Shown here: positions 1 to 6,435 of the stretch, in pieces
Numbering within the stretch: position 1 is the stretch's first letter
Layout of the letters: each line of letters begins with the position of its first letter
Origin: Clostridiales bacterium
GTDB taxonomy: Bacteria; Bacillota; Clostridia; Lachnospirales; JAITVM01
Length of the DNA: 10,960 nt
Direction: 5' to 3'
Assembly (NCBI GenBank): GCA_031285815.1
Contig: JAITVM010000225.1
Location: forward strand, 1-10,960
The notes under the pieces: model-generated
What the model was told of the DNA's origin: nothing
The model's input: the letters and a program-made list of their open reading frames with translations, nothing else
Databases searched by the model: none
Translations under genes and position numbers: made by a program

Positions 1-488
1 GTAAGGATACTGAATAGGACATAAAAACTAAACAATACTATCCCAATGCTTATTAAAATGCTTACCTGGCCCAGGAATACGCCAAGGACAACAAGCCAAA
101 AACCAAGGTTGCTGCCAAAAGACGCTATAGGGAGAATATTAGTCCTAAGGCTTAGCGGCATATACCCTGTATCATGTTGTATTGCGTGGCCGGTTTCATG
201 GGCTGCAACAGCAACTGCGGCTATAGAGGAGCTATTATAAACAGAATCAGATAACCTAATGTTGTTGCTGCGCGGGTCAAAATGGTCGGTTAGGTTTCCG
301 GCAACCCTTGAAACGGTTACGGTCCTAATCCCATTCCTCTCTAACAACATCCTTGCCACATCGGCACCGGTATAGCCTTTTTCACTTTTTACCCCGCTAT
401 ATTTTTTAAAGTTAGAGCTCACTTTATGTTGCGCATAAAGTGATAAGATTATCGCAGGTAATAAAATGATATATGTACTGTCAAACAT
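1..488 (-). CDS. YugP-family membrane zinc metallopeptidase (partial, C-terminus beyond window)
   Basis: Translating the minus strand from the ATG at 486-488 gives 162 residues with no stop before the window edge. Residues 97-101 read HETGH, the HExxH zinc-protease motif, followed by AIQH. Residues 68-72 read DHFDP, matching the DHYDP-like motif of the YugP family (neutral zinc metallopeptidase; roughly 225 residues in Bacillus, so about 60 are missing here). A hydrophobic segment at residues 5-18 and a long one from about 126 fit a membrane-anchored protease with its active site between membrane helices. The start is supported by an AAAGGTGGG ribosome binding site about 6 bases upstream and a promoter candidate at 559-587. 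The physiological substrate of YugP proteins is not settled; involvement in membrane-protein turnover is inference. Confidence in the family is high, since motif, position and topology agree. Confidence 0.92.
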   Translation of the reverse strand, partial: MFDSTYIILLPAIILSLYAQHKVSSNFKKYSGVKSEKGYTGADVARMLLERNGIRTVTVSRVAGNLTDHFDPRSNNIRLSDSVYNSSSIAAVAVAAHETGHAIQHDTGYMPLSLRTNILPIASFGSNLGFWLVVLGVFLGQVSILISIGIVLFSFYVLFSIL

Positions 489-558
489 ATATAACCCACC
501 TTTTTTTATTTTAGTATATAAGAAGATATACGTATTTATACTTGTTTTAGTTTGGAAA

Positions 559-587
559 AGTATATCATTATCTTGAAGTTTTTGCAA
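559..587 (-). promoter_or_regulatory. sigma-A-type promoter of the YugP-like gene
   Basis: On the minus strand TTGCAA (582-587) is followed after exactly 17 bases by TATACT (559-564), and a TG lies one base before the -10, giving an extended -10 (TGATATACT). It lies about 70 bases upstream of the start codon. The fit to consensus is 4/6 and 5/6. Confidence 0.6.
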
Positions 588-644
588 TGGTATAACAGGT
601 ATATTATTTTTATTGATAGGAACATTTTTGAACACAGCTGAATA

Positions 645-990
645 CTATAATAATGAGCCATAAAACAGGCTCAAGTTGACTATTTTAAAAACAGCGTTCA
701 GCGCCTGAAGTTCCTCATGTGCTGCACCGGATTGCATGATTTTTTGTATTTTTTCGCACTCGGCATTTAAAATATGAGAAAACGCGTTCTGGACTGAATT
801 AAATCCGTGGTTGCCTGGCCCCGGGTTCCCGTGACAGATCTTATAATTGGAATTACCCTTTTATAAAAATTATAATTAAAGCATGTTTGGCCGCAGCATG
901 AATAGAAGCAGCCAGGATGGTTTTTTTATAATGCGTTTTAACTATATTTGTCTTTAAGATTGGTTTAATGAGTATTAATTCTGCTTGTCT
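645..990 (-). pseudogene. Possible frameshifted gene remnant, unknown function
   Basis: On the minus strand a frame is open from 860 down to the TAG at 645-647 (71 sense codons) but has no start codon with a ribosome binding site. It reads like real protein: a Gly/Pro/Asn-rich start (ICHGNPGPGNHGFNSVQNAF), then an amphipathic helical stretch (NAECEKIQKIMQSGAAHEEL) and a hydrophobic end (LSLFYGSLL). Directly upstream a second frame is open over 856-990 (45 codons, including KKTILAASIHAAAKHAL) and stops at 853-855, where the first frame takes over, at an AAAAGGG run. The two together look like one gene broken by a one-base indel and lacking its 5' end. Codon choice (CTG, CAG, GAG, ATC, GTC) is more GC-rich than in neighbouring genes, which hints at foreign origin. 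I do not recognise the family, and chance open frames remain possible. Confidence 0.35.
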
Positions 991-1000
991 TTAAATTTGG
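948..1000. repeat. Short imperfect direct repeat
   Basis: TTGTCTTTAAGATTGG (948-963) and TTGTCTTTAAATTTGG (985-1000) agree at 14 of 16 positions, with start points 37 bases apart. They lie in non-coding, AT-rich DNA. They could be a protein binding pair, a duplication scar or chance. Confidence 0.35.
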
Positions 1001-1016
1001 GTTTTTAGTTTTGCTT

Positions 1017-1075
1017 TATACCGCGCAGTTCAAGGGCCGGGCCTATGGGCCGGAACACGGAAGCTGCGCGGTATA
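1017..1075. repeat. GC-rich long hairpin / inverted repeat
   Basis: TATACCGCGCAG (1017-1028) and CTGCGCGGTATA (1064-1075) are a perfect 12-bp inverted repeat. The 35-base interior folds again through GGCC (1040-1043) and GGCC (1048-1051), extended by CC/GG pairs. There is no T-run on either side, so it is not a classical intrinsic terminator. The form resembles a palindromic intergenic repeat or a structured RNA end. Only one copy is present in the window. Confidence 0.6.
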
Positions 1076-1113
1076 TTTATGTTTATCGGCAGATTGGCGG
1101 GTTGTGTAAAGAG

Positions 1114-1128
1114 TTAGTGGGACACTAA
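1114..1128. promoter_or_regulatory. Small inverted repeat upstream of the AraC-type gene (operator candidate)
   Basis: TTAGTG-GGA-CACTAA is a perfect 6-bp dyad with a 3-base centre. It lies about 42 bases upstream of the TATAAT at 1170 and about 110 bases before the regulator's start codon. Binding by the regulator itself is only an inference from position. Confidence 0.3.
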
Positions 1129-1169
1129 AGGGTAGCAACTGAAATCAAGCAAGCTAACCTTAACTAAGC

Positions 1170-1175
1170 TATAAT
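1170..1175 (+). promoter_or_regulatory. Candidate -10 element of the AraC-type gene
   Basis: TATAAT is a perfect -10 hexamer, 63 bases ahead of the start codon. No recognisable TTGACA lies 16-18 bases upstream (the sequence there is near AAGCAA), so the promoter would be weak or activator-dependent if it is real. Confidence 0.35.
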
Positions 1176-1238
1176 AATTATATGTTCAAGAGTTACTTAT
1201 TAGGGCAAATCTGTTTAACATGGTAAGGGGGAAGGGCA

Positions 1239-2183
1239 ATGTACGAATGGCATAAAACAGTTCAAAAAATTGTAGATAGGATTGATTTATGTATTGAAAA
1301 CCGTGACAGTAGTGGTTTAGTATTAAGTACCATTGCTAAAGAGAATAATTATTCTGAATTCTATATGACACGGAAATTCAAAGAGTTATCAGGGGTTTCA
1401 TTTCGTGAATACTTACAAAAAAGAAGGCTTGCATTCGCGCTCATTGATGTAAGGGATTCGGCGAAAGGGATACTTGATATTGCCCTAGACTACGGGTTTT
1501 CTTCACATGAGGCTTTTTGCCGGTCCTTTAAGTCTATGTATGGCGTACCGCCAAGTACTTATAGGGCGAAACCAGGGCCGGTAGTACTCCGGACAAAGCT
1601 CGTAACTTTTGACCGCTATTTTTTAGGATTAGGAGAGGTTGGTATGCTAAAATCATCAAAAGAGGTTAAAGTATATTTTGTTTCAATCCCGGCACATAAG
1701 TTTTTATATATTAAAAATTATGAAAGCAATGGGTATTTTGATTTTTGGGAGAAACAAGATAAGATACCGGGCATGGATTGTGATACTATATGCGGAATGC
1801 TTGATAGCATTAAAGGCAAGCTTGACGGCGAGGATGGCGTAGTTGGCAAATATAGCGGGCAGATAATGGGCCATATCTACGAAAGCGGTGGCAAAACTGC
1901 CGAAGCGTATGGGGTACGCCTGCCTATGGATTATAGTTTTGAAACCCCGAAAAATATGGATATTTTAATTGTGCCTGAGTCACAGTATATTGTATTTGAA
2001 CATGGAAGCTTTGATTACGAGCAAGAGAGTGAAACGGTTGGCGACAAACTTAAATTGGCTATGGATAATTTTGATTACAGCGCTTCAGATTATTTGCCGG
2101 ATAATTCGCCTGGCCGGGTTTCATATTTTTATTTTGACCCAGAAAAATACGAAAAGAGGGTTATGCCCGTTAAGCGCAAGTAA
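1239..2183 (+). CDS. AraC-family transcriptional regulator with GyrI-like effector domain
   Basis: A 314-residue protein. Residues about 8-108 form the AraC/XylS double helix-turn-helix: the first near 27-48 (LVLSTIAKENNYSEFYMTRK) and the second near 76-97, with the family signature IALDYGFSSHEAFCRSFK followed by YGVPPSTYR. Residues about 140-314 form a GyrI-like (SRPBCC-type) ligand-binding domain, containing VSIPAHKFLYIKNYESNGY, ESQYIVFEHGSFDYEQE and a C-terminal FYFDPEKYEKR. This order (DNA-binding domain first, effector domain second) is that of Rob/BmrR-like regulators, which sense small lipophilic or drug-like compounds, and the motifs recall a conserved clostridial family. The ligand cannot be told. 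The start is supported by an AGGGGGA ribosome binding site (1226-1232) six bases before ATG. The gene stands alone; targets are not evident, and the flanking inverted repeat at 1114-1128 could allow autoregulation. Confidence 0.93.
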   Translation: MYEWHKTVQKIVDRIDLCIENRDSSGLVLSTIAKENNYSEFYMTRKFKELSGVSFREYLQKRRLAFALIDVRDSAKGILDIALDYGFSSHEAFCRSFKSMYGVPPSTYRAKPGPVVLRTKLVTFDRYFLGLGEVGMLKSSKEVKVYFVSIPAHKFLYIKNYESNGYFDFWEKQDKIPGMDCDTICGMLDSIKGKLDGEDGVVGKYSGQIMGHIYESGGKTAEAYGVRLPMDYSFETPKNMDILIVPESQYIVFEHGSFDYEQESETVGDKLKLAMDNFDYSASDYLPDNSPGRVSYFYFDPEKYEKRVMPVKRK

Positions 2184-2206
2184 TGTGTTTGGCGCAAGCT
2201 GCTGGG

Positions 2207-2250
2207 TGATATCAAAAAAGGCCTTAATTACAAGGCCTTTTTTGATATCA
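2207..2250. terminator. Bidirectional intrinsic terminator between convergent genes
   Basis: TGATATCAAAAAAGGCCTT (2207-2225), a 6-base loop (AATTAC) and the exact complement (2232-2250) form a perfect 19-bp stem. The A6/T6 tracts lie inside the stem, so on either strand a GGCCTT/AAGGCC core hairpin is followed by six U residues. It can therefore end transcripts of the AraC-type gene from the left and of the wall-binding protein gene from the right. The stop codon of the latter (TGA, 2248-2250 on the minus strand) lies in the stem. Confidence 0.93.
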
Positions 2251-4794
2251 GAAATCACGTGGCTTTTTGTTTTTTAGTACATTATTTACGATAAAAAATT
2301 TTAGTATATTTGATGATAAACTATTTGAAGGCTCTTTTGTATTTGTTGCGCCTTTATATGAGTTTTCAGAATAAGAGCTTTTTGTGGATACAGTTTTGTT
2401 GTTTGCAGCCTTACGGCTATAGCTGCATTCCTGCATAATTTTATCCCAAGTAGACTTCCCGATTATGCCGTCCTGAGTTAAACCGAAAATGCGCTGAAAC
2501 TCAACTACGGAATTACGTGTGCCATTTCCATACACGCCGTCTGCGGTTAGCGTAGATATAGACGGGTACCTTGAGGATATATTATTTAAACATTGTTGAA
2601 TTTGTTTAACATAGTCGCCGGATGAACCAAGGGCAATCAGATAACCCGGGTATGCGGGTTGGGAAGAAGATGTTTGGCATAGTGATATAATTTTTGACCA
2701 GGTTGCCTGGCCGACTACCCCATCTTGTGTTAAACCAAAAAGCCGTTGGAATTCAATAATAGCCCGCTCTGTACCTGCCCCAAATTTTCCGTCTTCCGTT
2801 AATTTTGGGATAGATGGGTAGCTGTTTGAAATATTATTAAGGCAGCTCTGGATCTTTAGGACGCTTTCACCTGAGGAACCATAACGTAATGCATAGCCGG
2901 GGTATGATGGGTTTGAGCCGGACCCGCTTGATGAACATTCTTGAATAATTTTATTCCATGTGGTTGGGCCGACTATGCCGTCCTGTGTTATCCCAAAGAT
3001 ACTTTGGAAGGCGATGACGGCAGCCTTTGTTCCATTGCCAAAAAGGCCGTCTTCTGATATTTTTCCGATTGATGGGTAATTAGCCGAAATATTATTTAAA
3101 CATTTTTGGAGCTGTTGTACTGCCTCACCACTTGAACCTACTGATAACGGGCTGCCAGGGTAAGCAATGGGCGAATCTTCTACAGGCGGCAAGTCTATAT
3201 TGTCCATGATATCCCAGTAAACGTCATAAATCTTCTGCCAGGTCCCAGGGCCAACAACGCCGTCTTGAGTTAGATTAAAAGCTTTTTGAAAAGCTTTTAC
3301 AGATGCTAAGGTATCGGAGTCGAAGTTATAATCTGGAACCGAATAGGGTATTTCCGGATAAAATTCCGCAATGAAATTAAGCATATATTGAAGCCTGCCA
3401 ACATTTGTGCCCCGGTCCCATTGCTGCACGGTAACAGTCGGCGCGGTCCTGCCTACCCCTATAACTTCACCTTCGCTTGCCAATTCTGCAAGTTTTTTTA
3501 CGCCGCCTGTATAGATATATGATATTTTATACCAGGTAGCTTTATCAACTTGGCCGGTAGCGTTAAGCCCAAAGCCTTCGATTTGCTGAAATGCTTTGAC
3601 AGCGGCCGCAGTATCGGGGCCATAATAGCCATTTGGGTCTTTTATTTGTGGTATTGCAGGAAAACTAACCCGGATACGGTTTAAATATTCTTGCATAAGT
3701 TTTATATCTGAACTGTTCATGCCTTCTTTAAGCGTGTAGCCTGGGTAAGATTCTTCTATATCTTGAAAATTATTTGATTCAACTATTTGTATGTCGTCTG
3801 GGTAGTAGTATTTCAAGATTTCGATTGGGCTATAGCCTTGTTCAGCTAATGTGAGCGTGCCCCATTGTTTTAACCCAGGGCACTGTGCGATTACACCATC
3901 ACAATATTCAGTGTAGTAGGGCTCTTTGTGCCCCTCGCGTTGTACATAATTATTAAAGATCTCGTCAACTATGTTATTGATATTTTCATAAGTATTTGAA
4001 CCATATACAAAATATTGGTCATATGCAGTATTATTTGTTATATCAAAATTATAGCCACGGGACGGGTACCATTCAGTATAAACGCGGTTAAGCGCTAGTG
4101 ATATCTGGCATAGGACATTAGCCCTAATTGCATCTTCTGGCCAAGTTGCGTAAATTTCGTTTGCACAAACATTTTTGATATAGTCGCTAAAAGGCACGGT
4201 AACATTGGTTGCGTTAGATGATGGTGAGCCTAAGTGGACGGTTATATAGGTTGGGATAATGACATTTGGTAATAACCTTGGCGGCTTGGGGCTTGTTTTG
4301 GCATATTCTTGTTTATCTCTTTCCGGGCCAACTGTTAGCTGGTGTTTGCCTAAATCGAAAGTTTCTGTGCCCCCATCAGTTTCAGTAACTTTTGTAGAAC
4401 CCTTCCCTTCAGAAGCTTCACTTTCAGGGGTTGTGTTTTCAGAAACATTATGCCCATAATTGATAGTGTCACTTGCCGCGTCCGGTGTCATGTTAACTGA
4501 TAATAAAGATGTTTCGGTGTCAAGTATTTTAACATTTTTGAATGACATTGTAGCATAGCCTGGTGCCTCTACTTTCACATCACAAACCCCATAGGGTTCG
4601 CCGGTATAGCCTTCTTCTAAAGTTAGCGCCTTATCCGGTGCACTAATTTCTACTTTTTCACAGTTACCGTTTTCATCTGTAATTAATTGATAAAGTACCT
4701 TTGACCCTTGCGAAACTGTTACTTTAGCATTAGGTATTGGGATACTTGAAAACTTTGCAGCTGTCGCCGTTACATGTAAATAACCTGCGCCCAT
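2248..4794 (-). CDS. SpoIID-like domain protein with five peptidoglycan-binding repeats
   Basis: An 848-residue protein. Residues 1-103 resemble a carboxypeptidase-regulatory-like beta-sandwich (PNAKVTV, TDENGNCE, VKVEAPGYAT); 104-170 is a Ser/Thr/Glu-rich linker. Residues about 175-338 resemble the SpoIID/LytB domain, which in SpoIID is a peptidoglycan lytic transglycosylase: IPTYITVHLG, then DYIKNVCANEIYATWPEDAI, whose Glu213 aligns with the SpoIID catalytic Glu, and GLKQWGTLTLAEQGYSPIEI, like the SpoIID QYGA...EQG end. Five PG_binding_1-type repeats follow (about 349-428, 453-525, 544-620, 631-707, 714-793), the last three nearly identical in layout (YPG, GSSG, CLNNIS, YPSI, FGLTQDG). There is no signal peptide or membrane helix, so export is unexplained unless it acts in the mother cell during sporulation (inference). 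The start has an AGGAG ribosome binding site 9 bases upstream. A role in spore cortex or wall remodelling is likely but not proven. Confidence 0.85.
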   Translation of the reverse strand: MGAGYLHVTATAAKFSSIPIPNAKVTVSQGSKVLYQLITDENGNCEKVEISAPDKALTLEEGYTGEPYGVCDVKVEAPGYATMSFKNVKILDTETSLLSVNMTPDAASDTINYGHNVSENTTPESEASEGKGSTKVTETDGGTETFDLGKHQLTVGPERDKQEYAKTSPKPPRLLPNVIIPTYITVHLGSPSSNATNVTVPFSDYIKNVCANEIYATWPEDAIRANVLCQISLALNRVYTEWYPSRGYNFDITNNTAYDQYFVYGSNTYENINNIVDEIFNNYVQREGHKEPYYTEYCDGVIAQCPGLKQWGTLTLAEQGYSPIEILKYYYPDDIQIVESNNFQDIEESYPGYTLKEGMNSSDIKLMQEYLNRIRVSFPAIPQIKDPNGYYGPDTAAAVKAFQQIEGFGLNATGQVDKATWYKISYIYTGGVKKLAELASEGEVIGVGRTAPTVTVQQWDRGTNVGRLQYMLNFIAEFYPEIPYSVPDYNFDSDTLASVKAFQKAFNLTQDGVVGPGTWQKIYDVYWDIMDNIDLPPVEDSPIAYPGSPLSVGSSGEAVQQLQKCLNNISANYPSIGKISEDGLFGNGTKAAVIAFQSIFGITQDGIVGPTTWNKIIQECSSSGSGSNPSYPGYALRYGSSGESVLKIQSCLNNISNSYPSIPKLTEDGKFGAGTERAIIEFQRLFGLTQDGVVGQATWSKIISLCQTSSSQPAYPGYLIALGSSGDYVKQIQQCLNNISSRYPSISTLTADGVYGNGTRNSVVEFQRIFGLTQDGIIGKSTWDKIMQECSYSRKAANNKTVSTKSSYSENSYKGATNTKEPSNSLSSNILKFFIVNNVLKNKKPRDF
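2416..3165 (-). repeat. Three tandem peptidoglycan-binding repeat units
   Basis: Residues 544-793 of the large protein consist of three units starting 83-87 residues apart. Each has YPG, GSSG, CLNNIS, YPSI, DG, a helix with (V/I)x(A/E)FQ, then (G)xTQDGxxG and a final W-KI. The similarity suggests recent internal duplication. The two upstream repeats (349-525) are much more diverged. Confidence 0.8.
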
Positions 4795-4859
4795 ATCACA
4801 TCACTCCTGAAAAAAACATTTGATGGTGTTTTACTAATATAAGAATTATTTGCTTATAC

Positions 4860-4888
4860 ATAATATGTTCCCAAAACATAAAAGGTAC
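4860..4888 (-). promoter_or_regulatory. Candidate sporulation-type (sigma-K-like) promoter of the wall-binding protein gene
   Basis: On the minus strand CATATTATG lies 17 bases after a TAC. This is one mismatch from the Bacillus sigma-K pattern AC-N17-CATANNNTA. It lies about 65 bases upstream of the start codon. No convincing sigma-A promoter was seen there. The match is short and could be chance. Confidence 0.25.
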
Positions 4889-4938
4889 ATTGGACAAAAA
4901 TAAACTTGTGATGTTTATATTCCATGGTTTTCTAAACC

Positions 4939-4967
4939 TTGACGCTAATAGTTTAGCGTGCTAGAGT
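4939..4967 (+). promoter_or_regulatory. Promoter of the DUF2812 gene with an embedded palindrome
   Basis: TTGACG (4939-4944), a 17-base spacer and TAGAGT (4962-4967) give a plausible sigma-A promoter about 40 bases ahead of the ATG at 5006. The spacer holds the dyad ACGCTAA-TAGT-TTAGCGT (4942-4959), which overlaps the -35 by three bases and ends two bases before the -10. A repressor bound there would block RNA polymerase. Confidence 0.5.
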
Positions 4968-4992
4968 TAGTTAGGGCCTATGATGGTTATAT

Positions 4993-4999
4993 GGGAGGG
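4993..4999 (+). promoter_or_regulatory. Ribosome binding site that sets the DUF2812 start
   Basis: GGGAGGG lies six bases before the ATG at 5006-5008. The upstream in-frame GTG at 4958 lacks such a site and falls inside the likely promoter, so the ATG is preferred. Confidence 0.85.
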
Positions 5000-5005
5000 T
5001 TGGCT

Positions 5006-6334
5006 ATGAATGATAAATATAAATACCAATTATATATGGGGTCAATAGGTGATATAAAAAACCTTGAGAAACACTTTTCGTTTATGGCTGAGAAGGGCTG
5101 GATGATAGATAAGTTTGGGATTACTCAGCGTTATCATTCTATTGAGCCAAGCAAAAAGCGTTTTTATGTTGATATTTTGCCTCAAATAACTGCTTTTGAT
5201 TACCCTGATAATGATGAGGCACTGGCCTTCCGGTCAATGTGCCAAGGGTCTGGGTGGGAATTTGTTACGGCTAATAAACAAATTCAGGTTTTTTGTGCAG
5301 AAAGCAATGCTGTGCCTATCCATACGGATAATAAAATTCAGGCACAAATATATTTAAAAACTTGTAGAAAATATGAATTACCGCTTTTTATTTACGGGTT
5401 GTTGATATTTTTCTTTTTCTGCTTAGTAATGGGGTGGCCGGAATTATTACTTTCAAACCTAAATATTTTTTTGTTAATTGGGTCTGCCTTCTTTACTATT
5501 GGATACTTGTGGACATTTTTTTTTGTATTATCTTGGTATTGGAAAACAAGCAGGTCTGTAAAAAATAATTTGCCTATGCCTGAAGTAAATTACAGTTTAT
5601 ACCGTATACGAAGTATGGTATATATAATAAGCTTCTTATTATTTGTTTTGTGTATTGCCATTGGCGCAATTACGAGTATTGTGGGCGGTATGCCCCCTGG
5701 GCTAATGCTTCCGGTTTTTATGCCGTTTTTGTCAATAACGTTAGGGCTATGGGTAAGGCATGAGATTAACACTACGCGCCGGGGGCGGAAAGAAAATATA
5801 AGGCTTATGATAGCGGTATGCGCTTTTATTGTGGCAATTTCATTCCTAGTAATAAATTTTGTTACGGCACAATCATTAAATATCTATCCTGGGCAAGCTT
5901 TGGCTGATGGGCAAAAGACACTTACATTAAAAAACATTGGCATAGAAACGCCGCCAGAGCATAGCAGCGCCCGTGTAAATAGCAGTGTTGCTGTGCCAGT
6001 GAATTATGAATATTTTGAGGTTAACCATGAAGGCAGTGTTAGCACAGAGGTTTACCGTTCAGTAGCAAAGCCAATTGCAGAAACGTTATATGGGCATTTT
6101 GTTTTAGAGTTTGAAGAAAGTAGTGTAATGGTTGGAGGTGGCGGGGTTACGCAGCTAAGTTCGGACGAAGCATCATTTTGGGGCGCGGTTTATGGCGTTT
6201 CTGTTGTTAGCCCAGATAATATTGATTTAATCTTGTTAAATGGGAGGGATATCATCATAGCTTCTATAAGGCAGGATAATTTTGATATGGATATTTTGGG
6301 CGAAGAAATAAAGAAATTATGGGCTAATGAATAA
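5006..6334 (+). CDS. DUF2812 domain-containing membrane protein
   Basis: A 442-residue protein from the ATG at 5006. Residues about 4-112 match the DUF2812 pattern: GSIGDIKNLEKHFSFMAEKG, YVDILP, a GSGWEFV turn, and a PIHTDNK end. About five hydrophobic segments follow (near 125-143, 151-177, 203-226, 231-250, 265-287). The C-terminal domain of about 155 residues (288-442) is soluble and, with a cytosolic N-terminus and five helices, would face outward; it includes a Gly-rich turn (VMVGGGGVTQ). The function of DUF2812 is unknown. Such proteins are often encoded next to PadR-type repressors, but no PadR gene is visible here. The gene is a single-gene unit with its own promoter; an earlier GTG at 4958 would add 16 residues but is not supported. 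The C-terminal domain is not recognised. Confidence 0.87.
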   Translation: MNDKYKYQLYMGSIGDIKNLEKHFSFMAEKGWMIDKFGITQRYHSIEPSKKRFYVDILPQITAFDYPDNDEALAFRSMCQGSGWEFVTANKQIQVFCAESNAVPIHTDNKIQAQIYLKTCRKYELPLFIYGLLIFFFFCLVMGWPELLLSNLNIFLLIGSAFFTIGYLWTFFFVLSWYWKTSRSVKNNLPMPEVNYSLYRIRSMVYIISFLLFVLCIAIGAITSIVGGMPPGLMLPVFMPFLSITLGLWVRHEINTTRRGRKENIRLMIAVCAFIVAISFLVINFVTAQSLNIYPGQALADGQKTLTLKNIGIETPPEHSSARVNSSVAVPVNYEYFEVNHEGSVSTEVYRSVAKPIAETLYGHFVLEFEESSVMVGGGGVTQLSSDEASFWGAVYGVSVVSPDNIDLILLNGRDIIIASIRQDNFDMDILGEEIKKLWANE

Positions 6335-6366
6335 GTAGCGTGTGAATAAGTAACATGTATATTATA

Positions 6367-6399
6367 AGCCCACTTATCTAGAGGCTAGGTAAGTGGGCT
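6367..6399. terminator. Hairpin between convergent genes, possible bidirectional terminator
   Basis: AGCCCACTTATCTAG (6367-6381), an AGG loop, then CTAGGTAAGTGGGCT (6385-6399) form a 15-bp stem with one G-T wobble. It lies between the stop of the DUF2812 gene (6334) and that of the small minus-strand gene (6436). No U-run follows directly on either strand; the nearest T-run on the plus strand starts 17 bases later. It may be a weak terminator or an mRNA-stabilising end. Confidence 0.55.
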
Positions 6400-6435
6400 G
6401 TTATAAAGGCAATTCTTTTTTATGCCTAATTATCG

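Larger units (their letters stand above)
489..1238. other. Long intergenic region without an intact gene
   Basis: About 750 bases separate the divergent YugP-like and AraC-type genes. The minus-strand promoter occupies the left end. The middle (645-990) holds a probable decayed minus-strand gene. A direct repeat lies at 948-963/985-1000, a GC-rich hairpin at 1017-1075 and a small inverted repeat at 1114-1128, and the leader of the regulator gene follows. No tRNA, rRNA, transposase or complete coding frame with a ribosome binding site was found on either strand. Base composition is uneven: 660-840 and 1020-1075 are visibly richer in G+C than the surrounding DNA. Confidence 0.7.

Noticed and set aside
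46..240. 64-codon plus-strand open frame
   Set aside because: It is the reverse shadow of the YugP-like protease, whose HETGH motif and family sequence are clear on the minus strand; no ribosome binding site.
853..864. Programmed -1 frameshift site (ATAAAAGGG) in the remnant
   Set aside because: The heptamer does not fit the X-XXY-YYZ slippery rule and no start codon lies upstream, so decay by an indel is simpler.
1969..2277. 102-codon plus-strand open frame overlapping the AraC-type gene end
   Set aside because: Out-of-frame shadow that also runs through the terminator; no ribosome binding site and no protein-like pattern.
2416..3165. CRISPR-like or satellite repeat array
   Set aside because: The periodicity is protein-level (83-87 residues) from peptidoglycan-binding domains, not short DNA repeats with spacers.
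4958..5005. GTG start giving 16 extra residues on the DUF2812 protein
   Set aside because: It falls inside the promoter and palindrome and has no ribosome binding site, whereas ATG at 5006 has GGGAGGG at ideal spacing.
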